A DNA stretch of 64,000 bases from Iodobacter fluviatilis (GCF_900451195.1 NZ_UGHR01000001.1:1178001-1242000), one strand, 5' to 3'. Positions 51,479 through 59,811 are shown, numbered from the stretch's first letter. Notes: generated by a model not told the origin, from the sequence alone. Made by a program: numbers and translations.

Positions 51479-51513
51479 CGCAATATCCCCATTGGGGTAG
51501 TGCGCCCAGTGGG
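51479..51513 (-). promoter_or_regulatory. Two-hairpin leader of gene 51018-51461
   Basis: CGCA...CCCC-att-GGGG...TGCG (51479-51504) versus CCCAGTGGG (51505-51513) pairing with the CCCATTGGGG core. Confidence 0.6.
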
Positions 51514-51574
51514 TGAGTAAATCGTAGTTGATAAAAAAAAGGGAAGGGAATACCTCAGAGTTCATAACAGAGGT

Positions 51575-52072
51575 AGGTTTTCAGTGTAGGGGTGAAGCGA
51601 GCACTGGAATTGATGGCCAGACTGCGAGAACAAGGTTCTCAGCAGCCTGGCAGATGCTCTCATGACGACACGCAAAAAAAATCACCGGGAGATTAGTGCA
51701 ATCTAGGTGATGTTTAATGCGCAATGTGCGATGAGAGTGGGTTTCGTGGCCGCAGGCGGTCTTAAGCGAAACAGGACGTGCCAAAGCCATCCAAGTGCAT
51801 TAAAAATGCGTGGGGATGGTCTTACTTGGGTAGAGGGGAGTGCCGAGGTAAAGCGGCAAGGATCACGGTGAAATCACACATCTGTACCAAAGATGTCGAA
51901 CTTGCATAAAGCACAAGATTTTGAATAGGGACTACAGGGAGTCCTTGCTGTGTGTCTATCCGTGGCCAGCTCGCACGTCGTAAAGCGATAAAGATAGGGT
52001 ATGAGTCATAACATTAGCTTGAGCCGATGTAGGCTGTCAAGTAGCTCTTATTTAGCAATCAATAACTAAAAT
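51575..52072 (-). repeat. Long dispersed repeat, copy 4, with promoter
   Basis: Nearly identical to copy 1 over ~498 bp. On the minus strand TTGACA (52035-52040), 18-bp spacer, TAATGT (52011-52016), then the GACGTGCGAGCTGGCCACG box and conserved hairpins. Its outer end abuts exactly on TACGTA cluster 2, as though the two form a unit boundary. Confidence 0.85.
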
Positions 52073-52137
52073 ATACGTAGTAAATACGTAGTGTTATGTA
52101 ATATTTGGTGAGATATGCTACGTATTTACTACGTATG
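52072..52137. repeat. TACGTAGTA iteron cluster 2
   Basis: TACGTAGTAAATACGTAGT at 52073-52092 and the same element inverted, CTACGTATTTACTACGTAT at 52119-52137. Lies between repeat copy 4 and the Xre/RES operon. Confidence 0.7.
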
Positions 52138-52380
52138 GTTCTTGCGTTATACGTACTTTTTGTTTGGTTTTTGTTGTTTGCTAGTAATATTTTCCTTGGG
52201 AAAGGCTAAGTTGCTCACACAATCTGTGGATAAAGACCTCGTTAATTCAGTGTTACGTTGTACTGAACCGCTAAAAGTAACGCGATCGATTGGTGTGCTT
52301 AAAAAATAAGCGCTTTAAGCTAAACATATTTTTTTGTCCTCAGAAATAAATAATGATGCAATTCACCTTTAAAGATTGAT

Positions 52381-52410
52381 CCATTTGGTTATAATTAACT
52401 GACCATTTGG
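52381..52410 (+). promoter_or_regulatory. Promoter/operator of the Xre-RES operon
   Basis: CCATTTGG at 52381-52388 and again at 52403-52410 flank a TATAAT (52390-52395). The repeats are near-palindromic (CCA..TGG) and straddle the -10, the expected position for autorepression by the antitoxin. Confidence 0.65.
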
Positions 52411-52429
52411 ACTTTTTATGGAGAGCGTG

Positions 52430-52963
52430 ATGAAGCAACTGAAGTTAGTAACATCAGCAGGGCCAGCGCTACCAAATAGGGGGAATGTAACCCCCAGTAA
52501 AGCAGCGATTCACCCCGTTGTTGTCGATTTTCTTGGCATAAATATTTCCGTAGGCTCTATTCAACAATTCCAAGATTCAATGCGTGCTTTTTCGTCGCCT
52601 AATCGGCGTATCCTGATTAAGAAAGGGTTTCCTCCTCAGTTGGTTCCAGTATTTGCGCGTGATTTACTGGTTTCACAAGATGAAATCGAGGCAGCTATTG
52701 GCTTACCAAAGACCACGCGTAAACGTTACCAAGACAATCAATTGTTAATGAATGAAGTTCAGTCTGAGCGTTTAATGCGAATCGCAGAGATTGAAACTCT
52801 GGCCTCCGAGGCTTTTGGTAGCAAAGAGAAAGCGGGCCATTGGATGTCATCCCGTTTGAACACACTTAGTGGTGAGTCTCCATTGCAATACTTGGATACA
52901 GAAGAAGGAGCTATGCATATTCGGCGCACACTTTCCGCTATTGTTCACGGTGGTGGGTTCTGA
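52430..52963 (+). CDS. Xre/MbcA/ParS-type antitoxin (DUF2384)
   Basis: 177 residues from ATG 52430 (GGAGAG upstream; ATG 52418 is in frame). HTH-like segment LVSQDEIEAAIGLPKTTRKR and C-terminal toxin-binding domain EIETLASEAFGSKEKAGHWM, LNTLSGESPLQYLDTEEGA, typical of DUF2384 antitoxins paired with RES toxins. The stop overlaps the toxin start (TGATG). Confidence 0.9.
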   Translation: MKQLKLVTSAGPALPNRGNVTPSKAAIHPVVVDFLGINISVGSIQQFQDSMRAFSSPNRRILIKKGFPPQLVPVFARDLLVSQDEIEAAIGLPKTTRKRYQDNQLLMNEVQSERLMRIAEIETLASEAFGSKEKAGHWMSSRLNTLSGESPLQYLDTEEGAMHIRRTLSAIVHGGGF

Positions 52964-53421
52964 TGCAGGTGTGGCGAATTGCAAAAAATATTTATGCTGA
53001 AGACCTAAGCGGAACTGGTGCAGCTCGGTTTGGACAACGATGGAATCGTCGTGGTGATTTTGCTTTATATGCTGGGCTTACACCGGCCATATGTGTGCTT
53101 GAGACGTTTGTTCACTTGGGTGATACCTTGCCTGATGATTATGTAATCGTTGAGTTGTCACTGCCTGATGACCCAGAGCTATATTTTCAGCCTACAAGGG
53201 ATAGTTTGCCACTCTCATGGAGTAGCGAGAGCGCTACCGAGGAAACACAAGCATACGGTTCCAGCTTTTTAAATACAGGCCGGTATCTCGGCTTGATTGT
53301 TCCTTCAGCGCTATTGCCAGAGTCTTTAAATCTCGTAATTAACCCTCGCCATCCAGCAGCAAGACAAATTCAGTTGTCATCGTTACGGGCGTATCAATTC
53401 GATTCACGGATGCTGAAATAA
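52963..53421 (+). CDS. RES-domain toxin
   Basis: 152 residues. MQVWRIAKNIYAEDLSGTGA, ARFGQRWNRRGDFALYAGL, AICVLETFVHL (E47) and a C-terminal NPRHPAARQIQLSS are the RES fold; R26 and Y36 belong to the conserved site. RES toxins degrade NAD+. Operon with the Xre antitoxin, stabilising the plasmid. Flanked on both sides by TACGTA iterons. Confidence 0.92.
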   Translation: MQVWRIAKNIYAEDLSGTGAARFGQRWNRRGDFALYAGLTPAICVLETFVHLGDTLPDDYVIVELSLPDDPELYFQPTRDSLPLSWSSESATEETQAYGSSFLNTGRYLGLIVPSALLPESLNLVINPRHPAARQIQLSSLRAYQFDSRMLK

Positions 53422-53466
53422 AAACTGAACGGAGAGAAGGCTAAATTTAACTGAGTACTACTTGAA

Positions 53467-53546
53467 CTACGTAATTGATACGTAGTAATTATTCATTGCC
53501 CCTAACAAATCAATCAAATAGTAGAAATACTACGTATTTACTACGC
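53467..53546. repeat. TACGTAGTA iteron cluster 3
   Basis: ACTACGTAATTGATACGTAG (53467 on) is head-to-head; TACTACGTATTTACTACG (53529-53546) is a direct pair in the opposite orientation and overlaps the last codons of the integrase gene. Confidence 0.65.
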
Positions 53547-54671
53547 CATATCTTTGTTTTGTGTCTCCGCCTGATGCCTTCTTAATAAGCCTGGACTGCT
53601 GATGTAGCAGCTCGTTACATAAGGTCGGCCATGCCCGAGCATTTGAGAAATACGGTAACGAGTATCCATGTCCTGCTGTGGCCGCAATACACCACCTTTA
53701 ATCGGTGATGGCACGCCTTCTAATTTTTCATACTGCTCATTTGAAAATTCATGACGAAGCCCATGACTGGAGATTCCGAGCTCATTTTTTGTTATGCCAT
53801 GTTTGCGCAAAACGTAGGCATAATGGTTTTCCCATTCTTTTAGTGTCTTGTAGGTTTTCGGCACCATCGTTGCCTTTCCTTTGAAAAGGGATCGACAGGT
53901 ATCGAGCAACTGACGTTGCTCTACCGTCTTGATCGCAATCACACGGCCACGGCCACCTTTGGTCCCTCGCGATAGCTCAATCATATCCAGGCAGTCGGCG
54001 ATACAAGGCTGGAATAGCCAGCTCTCTTTCCGGCGCAGGCCAAAATGATATTGAAGCTTGAGTTGTAAGCCGATAATTAAATTTTCGTCGGCAACTTCTT
54101 CAATTTTACTGAGCACATCAACACCATTTCCTGTCCACGTTTTGTCACTTGTTGCCCCGTATGCCCGTTTAGGCAGAGGCTTAGAAAGTTGGGCCTTTGC
54201 ATCATCAACAATGCCAAACTTCCCCATCCAGCAGCAAAATTGACGTAATACGCTGACACGATTTTCGATTGTTGATGCGCTTAAATTTTGATCCTGCCAA
54301 AGCGAAAACAATGCGATCAAATGCTTCTGGCCAAGTGAGTGACTACGCTCAATTTTGTAACCAAGCCCGCGCAATTGTTTGAATGCGTTAAAGATCGTTG
54401 TTGCCTTTTTATCTCTGGTTTCGTCACTCACAATATTGTGGTGGCTGTGCTTCATCTTGGCCGGTTTGCCGCTGTGCTCCGCAAGCAGGGTGCATATATC
54501 GAGGTGCAGTGGGCTTATTTGCAATTCGCCATTTTTTTCGCGCAATCTCGTGGCCATTCTTTCGACTTGCAAATCTTTTTTTACTGTTGGGCTGTGAGCT
54601 GGGCTACTTGTGTTTACTCGCTTCCGGCGTGCTCGGTCTTTATTGATTGCTGCCTGTTTAAGTGTGTTCAT
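53541..54671 (-). CDS. Tyrosine recombinase, second integrase
   Basis: 376 residues. Basic N-terminus (KDRARRKR), core-binding region ~85-165, then catalytic R213 (HFGLRRKES), K238 (RGTKGGRGR), H303 and R306 (SSHGLRHEF), H347 (LGHGRP) and Y356. Type of the 'integrase domain-containing' plasmid recombinases. Its 3' end coincides with an iteron, suggesting a site-specific role at or near these repeats. Convergent with the RES toxin gene. Confidence 0.9.
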   Translation of the reverse strand: MNTLKQAAINKDRARRKRVNTSSPAHSPTVKKDLQVERMATRLREKNGELQISPLHLDICTLLAEHSGKPAKMKHSHHNIVSDETRDKKATTIFNAFKQLRGLGYKIERSHSLGQKHLIALFSLWQDQNLSASTIENRVSVLRQFCCWMGKFGIVDDAKAQLSKPLPKRAYGATSDKTWTGNGVDVLSKIEEVADENLIIGLQLKLQYHFGLRRKESWLFQPCIADCLDMIELSRGTKGGRGRVIAIKTVEQRQLLDTCRSLFKGKATMVPKTYKTLKEWENHYAYVLRKHGITKNELGISSHGLRHEFSNEQYEKLEGVPSPIKGGVLRPQQDMDTRYRISQMLGHGRPYVTSCYISSPGLLRRHQAETQNKDMA

Positions 54672-55822
54672 GCTGTGCTCTGCCTGTATTTGTAAATCAA
54701 TTCAATACCCGTGCAGTCGAGGTCATCAATATTCAATGCTGTGCGGTTGCAGTACCACAGGTGTTGCGATTAATAAATCTTGGCCAGCCATGTTCTTTAG
54801 AGCTGAATTCATCCTCCTGTTGTGCGTGGCATACGCAATACAGGGCTACGCTAGGCGTAGGCTTACCGGGAGACAAAACCCGATAAGCAATGATCCGGTT
54901 ATAAGTACCGGCAACTAATTCTTTCGCACCTCCATCCTGATCATATCTTCACTCAATGGGCCTACTTTTGAGCGATCAGTTCTGCACAATTCCATAACGA
55001 TTGCCACGCCTGCGATAGGGAGGTTCGGTATGTAATTCAAGCGGCTGCTTGCGGGTGCTATGGGGCTATATGCGTATTTTTTTACCAACCGGCTCTGCAT
55101 GGCCGATCTATTCAATGGATCAAAAAAAACAAAAAGCGCGTTGTGCGAAGTAGATAGGGGCGAAAAAATGCCAACACTACAGGCGTTGCGAAATTTGCTT
55201 ACTTAAGATGCATTGGTATGTGTTGTTCGAGAGAACAACAGGTGGATTACTTGACCCATTGGCGAGCGCCAATAGGAGCGATATTTTCTACCGCTTTTTT
55301 TCTGTCAGTCTGAAAAAAAACTGATCTATGTGCCTAAGCTATTGCCATGGCCGTACTTCTTAACTCATCAGTATTCAAATAGCTACAATCGCTTGATGCT
55401 ATTTCTACCGATCTACAAAAGGAGCGAACTCCTCTAAATGGTCTAGGTAATCCTAGCCTAGTCCGGTATCTCTACCAGCATTTTTGATTTGCCCTTTTTA
55501 GAGGCGCTGCATTTATTGAACGCTCAGCTTGCGTTTGTGACTGCAACATCAATCTAAGTAAAACACTTGTAAGTGTCAACATTATTTTGCGTTCAGTTTT
55601 TAATCTCCTGTAAGTATCACATTATTTATAGGGGTAAATCATTGATAATTAACGGCATTGATTTGTCTCTCTAATTATCACTCATTAAGTGATTTTTTTA
55701 CGGCTTTAGTTTTATGTGTACTAATGGCGTGAAATATAGGGGGACTTAGCAAACGAGGCGACACTAGCCCTGTCGTAAAATAGGGGCTTAAATAATTGAA
55801 CTTCTTTAAAGGGGATTAAGAG
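54672..55822. other. Long intergenic region with hairpins, no confident gene
   Basis: Possible minus-strand frame 54915-55100 (61 codons, no ribosome binding site). Hairpins: GTTGTTC-gaga-GAACAAC (55221-55238), ATTGGCG-ag-CGCCAAT (55258-55273, like the two-hairpin leaders but without a gene), ACACTT-gt-AAGTGT (55563-55576) and ATCACT-catt-AAGTGAT with T7 (55676-55697). A direct near-repeat tgtaagtgtcaacattat / tgtaagtatcacattat (55570, 55611) is also present. Location before a TraD/MobC-like gene makes an oriT conceivable, unproven. Confidence 0.4.
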
Positions 55823-56074
55823 ATGGCCGGTGCTAAAAGTGGTGTGTTGGAGCTGAAAAATAAAGAGGCAAAGCATCGGGCTGAGCTGCTAAATTTGAAA
55901 AAAAGAATTAAGGCTGAAGAGCAGAAAGAGCTGAAAGTTAAAATAGATCGCCTGGGCAGGCTCGCATTAAAGTACGGTTTGAATGAGATGTCAGATGATG
56001 ATCTTGAGTTGTCTTTTATGAAAATTGCTGAAGATAATATCGCCCGATCTAGTACCCCAGTAAATCAAATTTAA
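55823..56074 (+). CDS. TraD/MobC-like conjugation accessory protein
   Basis: 83 residues. GVLELKNKEAKHRAELLNLK, KRIKAEEQKELKVKIDRLGR, LALKYGLNEMSDDDLELSFM follows the pattern of the small TraD/TraC-type (PF06412-like) proteins that aid relaxase action at oriT. No relaxase is in the window, so it may act with one elsewhere. The hairpin-rich 54672-55822 stretch upstream would be the place for an oriT. Confidence 0.55.
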   Translation: MAGAKSGVLELKNKEAKHRAELLNLKKRIKAEEQKELKVKIDRLGRLALKYGLNEMSDDDLELSFMKIAEDNIARSSTPVNQI

Positions 56075-56128
56075 AGGGCAAAAAAACTGTTCTGAGCCTC
56101 GTTCTTTTACATGAATAAGTAGGTTTGT

Positions 56129-56974
56129 ATGTCTAAAACTGCTCCACTATTTATAGATAAGCTGGCGTCAAAAATTTCCAAAGCGATTCTAATTTGCTTC
56201 GGCATAATGTTATGCGTGCTTCAATTAATTCCGTTACCTAACCTGGTTATTAATTTTTTGTTCTGCATTGCCATGTGCTTATCTTTTTTCGCAATTGTCT
56301 CAATGATTATCACCATGCAAGCGTTGCCTAAAACCTTGCTGTGGATTAGCTTGTTGGGAGTGACTTTTGCTGTGGCGGTTGTTCTTTTATCGCTGCCCGA
56401 ACAGGTTCGAGTTAATGCTATCAAGACGTTTACGGTTATTGCTTTTATGTTAGCTGCGGGCTTTTCGATTACGAGATCTCTGTTACGCCAGCCCGCAAAT
56501 GATCATAAGTTGATGGTTTGGCTATTACCAAAAATGCTTAAAATTTATGTGAAAGCGATATGTAGATGGTATGCCAAAAAATCAGTTTTTAAAGTCATTC
56601 AAATTCAGGTTCCACGACGCGAAAAGATGGTTTCAGAGTGTGTTTCTCACTGGGTTATTAAGACAGAATTTCAGAGTTTTATGCTGACAGTTTTGCATGT
56701 ATCTGGGGTGATTGAAGGGGCCAGTTTAGAAAGCTTGATGGTGATAAATTCATCTGCTGCAGGGCGTATTGAAATTCCGACGTTACATTCCTTGGCTTCA
56801 GAAGCTAAAGAATATTGGGAGGTTAAAAGCATGGGCCGCGTGACGTTTAATGAGCACGTTGTGTTTCTAACACAGCCTGATAATGCCATAGTAGATTCAG
56901 TATATTTTGGCACGATAGGGTTGTTCTTTGCCGTGCGAAATCTTTTGAAATTGAGAAGAAATGGACAGGTTTAA
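56129..56974 (+). CDS. Hypothetical membrane protein
   Basis: 281 residues. Four hydrophobic helices within residues ~15-120 (ILICFGIMLCVLQLIPLPNL, VINFLFCIAMCLSFFAIVSM, LLWISLLGVTFAVAVVLLSL, FTVIAFMLAAGFSI), then a cytoplasmic domain of ~150 residues. Not recognised. The stop overlaps the next start (TAATG). Could be a transfer-related or entry-exclusion protein given the TraD-like neighbour. Confidence 0.6.
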   Translation: MSKTAPLFIDKLASKISKAILICFGIMLCVLQLIPLPNLVINFLFCIAMCLSFFAIVSMIITMQALPKTLLWISLLGVTFAVAVVLLSLPEQVRVNAIKTFTVIAFMLAAGFSITRSLLRQPANDHKLMVWLLPKMLKIYVKAICRWYAKKSVFKVIQIQVPRREKMVSECVSHWVIKTEFQSFMLTVLHVSGVIEGASLESLMVINSSAAGRIEIPTLHSLASEAKEYWEVKSMGRVTFNEHVVFLTQPDNAIVDSVYFGTIGLFFAVRNLLKLRRNGQV

Positions 56975-57174
56975 TGCCAAAAAAATTACCAAGCGGGCGA
57001 CAAGAGACAGGGGTATATGAAATTTCTGATCAAGGGGATTTGGTGCTTGTTTCAAGATCTCTTCGTGCTCATTTGATGAAAAGTCTATACCCAAATCAGG
57101 CCGATGAAGTTTCAGATGCAGCAAGCAGGGTTGGTGAGGAAACTAGCCTAGATCGAGCAGACAAGATGCCATAG
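56974..57174 (+). CDS. Small hypothetical protein
   Basis: 66 residues: MPKKLPSGRQETGVYEISDQ, then a polar acidic part. Translationally coupled to the membrane protein gene. Not recognised. Confidence 0.5.
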   Translation: MPKKLPSGRQETGVYEISDQGDLVLVSRSLRAHLMKSLYPNQADEVSDAASRVGEETSLDRADKMP

Positions 57175-57334
57175 CACATGGCAGCTATTAGTTTTGAGTA
57201 CGTGTATTTTGAAGGCTTGAAGCGCGGAAGTAGGTCGCGTTATTGTGTGTGAGCTTATGACGTTTTGGGTTTTCGAAGAGAGGTACTACTAATACGTCTC
57301 TTCGATTTTTTTGTGTAAGGGCTAAGGAAAAATG

Positions 57335-57526
57335 ATGTCCAATTATTCACTGCTATACCAGCATAACGGCGTGACTACTGAAGGGGCTCTCCACTCAAAA
57401 AGGCCCGTAGTTTTGGAAGGGAAAGTGATTTCTTTTGGGGCAATTAAGGCGCTTGCCTCTTCTAAGACCAGCCGTATTTCCGTAGTGGAAGAGCAAGGAA
57501 TCGTGCACTTTAGGCGTAATTTTTGA
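57335..57526 (+). CDS. Small hypothetical protein
   Basis: 63 residues from ATG 57335 (AAGGAAAA upstream). MSNYSLLYQHNGVTTEGALH, strand-rich, ending GIVHFRRNF. Not recognised. Its 3' end and terminator recur in damaged form at 58773-58864. Confidence 0.5.
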   Translation: MSNYSLLYQHNGVTTEGALHSKRPVVLEGKVISFGAIKALASSKTSRISVVEEQGIVHFRRNF

Positions 57527-57725
57527 TACGTCAGTTCCCAATAGGTTAAAGAGCTTTAATATTAAAAAGCCACGAATTTTTTCGTGGCTTTTTGTTTTTA
57601 GAATCGTAAATCACACTGTACATTTCTCAGGCTTGATGATTTGGGTTGATGGGACCCAGTGGCCATCTCCCTTAGATAAAACGATAGTCTGACTTTTTAC
57701 ACGATCGATAAAATAGGGAAAGATT
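57505..57725. repeat. Duplicated segment, copy A (with truncated HTH-gene remnant)
   Basis: Matches 58773-58993 at roughly 80%: the end of gene 57335, the terminator AAGCCACGAA-tttt-TTCGTGGCTT (57564-57593), and about 115 bp of the 3' end of the HTH gene of 58880. In copy A the HTH gene is only a remnant; in copy B it is intact. Confidence 0.75.
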
Positions 57726-57758
57726 GGAGTTAGATTTTATGCCTGTATTTATCAATTT

Positions 57759-57837
57759 ATACTACGTATTTAATACGTAGTATAAATAATTACATCCTGT
57801 ATCTTGCTTAAGATATACGTAGCATATACGTAGTATT
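57759..57837. repeat. TACGTAGTA iteron cluster 4
   Basis: TACTACGTATTTAATACGTA (57759 on, head-to-head pair) and ATACGTAGCATATACGTAGT (57815 on, direct pair, 11-bp period). Upstream of VapBC and inside the segment bounded by the duplication. Confidence 0.7.
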
Positions 57838-58011
57838 TCATTGAATAAAGGCTGCTAATCGAGTGCCTTCATCTATAAGCCTGATTTATTGTCCGAAAAA
57901 ATGTATACAAATATCGGACTAACTATAAGTGTCCCGGAACGGGTTTTAAGACAGAATGTTTAAGCCGTTCATGGCGCGAATAATATTGACTTTTTGGTTT
58001 TACCTGATTTT

Positions 58012-58030
58012 GATATATGATATGTATATC
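58012..58030 (+). promoter_or_regulatory. VapB operator palindrome
   Basis: GATATA-tgatatg-TATATC, 21 bases before the vapB start, likely bound by the VapBC complex for autoregulation. Confidence 0.5.
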
Positions 58031-58050
58031 GTAAACATGGAGATGCTGTT

Positions 58051-58263
58051 ATGCGGGCACTGATGGATATACCAGATAACAAAATAGATGCGTTGGCCAA
58101 GGTCTGTGAGCGAGCAGGTATCAGCAGGGCTGAAGCTGTGAGGCGTGCTATTGACGCATTTATTCAAGCCAATACACCTAAAACAGATGAAGCATTTGGC
58201 TTGTGGAAAACACGGGCCATCGATGGGGTGGAGTATGAAAACGGAATGCGCGAAGAATGGTAA
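58051..58263 (+). CDS. vapB: Ribbon-helix-helix antitoxin VapB-like
   Basis: 70 residues. IPDNKIDALAKVCERAGISR, AEAVRRAIDAFIQ is a ribbon-helix-helix domain; the acidic C-terminus (FGLWKTRAIDGVEYENGMRE) is the part that would wrap the PIN toxin. GGAG precedes ATG 58051. Overlaps the toxin gene by seven bases. Confidence 0.85.
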   Translation: MRALMDIPDNKIDALAKVCERAGISRAEAVRRAIDAFIQANTPKTDEAFGLWKTRAIDGVEYENGMREEW

Positions 58264-58634
58264 AAGCGTTATTCGATACCAATATTCTGATCGACTATTT
58301 GAATGGCCATGAAGAAGCGCGTAACGAGCTATCCCGTTATACCGAAGTGGCAATCAGCATGATTACCTGGATGGAGGTAATGGCAGGAGCCACAGACCTA
58401 GATCGGCTTGAGACAGAGGCTTTTTTACAATCTTTTGAACTACTGCCCGTCGATATGCACGTTGCACGCAGGGCCGTTGAAATTAGGCAGGCTAAAAGGG
58501 TAAAGCTACCGGATGCTATTATTTGGGCAACAGCTCAAGAAAATAATTTATTACTGGTCACCCGTAACCCTAAAGACTTCCACGCGGATGAGCCTGGCGT
58601 GCGCATACCGTATCAACTGCAGGTAAATCATTAA
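58257..58634 (+). CDS. vapC: PIN-domain toxin VapC-like
   Basis: 125 residues. PIN catalytic acids: D7 (LFDTNILIDYL), E40 (ITWMEVMAG), D86 (KLPDAIIWATA) and D107 (NPKDF). The family are RNases that cut tRNA or rRNA. Paired with VapB. The pair lies between the two copies of a ~220-bp duplication, suggesting insertion as a unit. Confidence 0.9.
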   Translation: MVKALFDTNILIDYLNGHEEARNELSRYTEVAISMITWMEVMAGATDLDRLETEAFLQSFELLPVDMHVARRAVEIRQAKRVKLPDAIIWATAQENNLLLVTRNPKDFHADEPGVRIPYQLQVNH

Positions 58635-58772
58635 AATAAAGTTGGTGCATGCCGTAAGCCGAAATAATGGGGCTGAAACACACAGGCTGGCAAGGTTTGG
58701 TTCTTGTCGTGAGCTGTACAATTGGCGCTAGAATTGTTGCGGTTTCCGTATAAAAAAACAATTACTCTTTTT

Positions 58773-58993
58773 GAACTTTAGGCGCAATACTTGATACGTC
58801 AGCTCCCACCGGGATAAGGGGCTTTAAAGTTAAAAAGCCACGAATCTTTTCGTGGCTTTTTTGTTTTTAGAGTCGTAGATTACCCAGTGCATTCTTCAGG
58901 CTCGATGATTTGGGTTAATGGGACCCAGTGGCCATCTGTCTCTGATAGAACGATGTTCTGGTTTTTCACTCGATCTATAAAATTAAGCGCATG
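58773..58993. repeat. Duplicated segment, copy B
   Basis: See 57505-57725. Contains a decayed 3' end of the 57335-type gene, the terminator (58832-58860) and the intact 3' end of the HTH gene. Confidence 0.75.
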
Positions 58994-59368
58994 AACGGCT
59001 TGGCGTACAGTTTCATTGCCATCCAGAAATGCCTTGCTGAATAGTCTAAATAGCATTTCTTCAGCGCAAGGGATCTGGTTGGTGCCTTTCTCCCAGCGGG
59101 CAATCGTTTGCGCATCCTTGTTGAACCATTGAGCGCCTAGGTCGCCTTGGGACATGCCAATCATCGTTCTGATGAACCGGATCTCTTTCCCGTTGAGTGG
59201 AGCGTTGCCGTTGATAAGGGCAACAGCAATTGCTCGATCAAGACCTTCGGAGTCTTCGATTTTAACCGCTGGACCATAGGTGGTTTGGGTGTGCGTATAG
59301 CCATTTTCAAGATATACGTTGTCTAAACCACACATCGTATAGTGATATAGCTGAGTCATTATCTTCAT
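58880..59368 (-). CDS. HTH antitoxin-like protein (MqsA/HigA type)
   Basis: 162 residues. LYHYTMCGLDNVYLENGYTH N-terminal part, then the HTH GKEIRFIRTMIGMSQGDLGA, QWFNKDAQTIARWEKGTNQI. This arrangement is typical of antitoxins for DUF4258 or MqsR-like toxins. The toxin gene precedes it by about 100 bp on the same strand, the reversed toxin-first order of HigBA/MqsRA systems. The 3' part is duplicated at 57610-57725. Confidence 0.8.
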   Translation of the reverse strand: MKIMTQLYHYTMCGLDNVYLENGYTHTQTTYGPAVKIEDSEGLDRAIAVALINGNAPLNGKEIRFIRTMIGMSQGDLGAQWFNKDAQTIARWEKGTNQIPCAEEMLFRLFSKAFLDGNETVRQAVHALNFIDRVKNQNIVLSETDGHWVPLTQIIEPEECTG

Positions 59369-59475
59369 ACCTAAGAGTTTCGCTTATGAAAAAAGACGCT
59401 ATTGCAAAATAGCGCCTTAATTCCCGCGCTAGAGCAGCACGTTTTTTTGCGAATAGATGTATAAGTGTTGGCGAG

Positions 59476-59802
59476 TTATTCTTCGCTAACTTCCCAGACG
59501 GTAATAACAATTACGCCATCATCGTTCTTGGATAGAGCAACACAAACAACATAGTTCATACCAGCACAGTAATTCTGAATGCGACACTCAAAGTTTTTGT
59601 GTGCCTCATTAAAAACGGGCGGGCGCTGCAAGTGCCCATTTTTCCCAGCATGACGGATCATGTGCAAGCTAATTTCACGTTCTGCCATGCGCTCACTTGC
59701 ATGGCTGGTTGTTACGAAATTATCACCAGAGCTGAATGCCGCTTTGATGGTTTGCATCGCTTCTAGATGAGTCATGGTCTGTATTTCAACACCCATCGTC
59801 AT
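59476..59802 (-). CDS. DUF4258 putative RNase toxin
   Basis: 108 residues. TSHASERMAEREISLHMIRH, AGKNGHLQRPPVFNEAHKNF, ECRIQNYCAGMNYVVCVALS and ITVWEV are the DUF4258 pattern (H...ERM..R.I), a family related to small mRNA-cutting toxins. In-frame ATGs at 59796 and 59775 are alternative starts. Toxin-first operon with the HTH gene. Confidence 0.75.
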   Translation of the reverse strand: MTMGVEIQTMTHLEAMQTIKAAFSSGDNFVTTSHASERMAEREISLHMIRHAGKNGHLQRPPVFNEAHKNFECRIQNYCAGMNYVVCVALSKNDDGVIVITVWEVSEE

Positions 59803-59811
59803 CTCACTAAC

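Noticed and set aside
9961-51513. Leaders as integron attC sites or a CRISPR array
   Set aside because: Copies differ in sequence, spacing is irregular, genes point both ways, no R'/R'' core (GTTRRRY) and no identical repeat-spacer units or cas genes.
52115-52309. 64-codon ORF starting in the iterons
   Set aside because: Its first residues are just the TACGTA repeat translated and it has no ribosome binding site.
54339-54918. Several plus-strand ORFs of 72-118 codons
   Set aside because: Mostly antisense shadows of the integrase gene 53541-54671.
57759-57837. Iterons as XerCD pdif sites
   Set aside because: No 11-6-11 layout with the known XerC/XerD half-sites; only the positional relation to toxin-antitoxin modules is similar.
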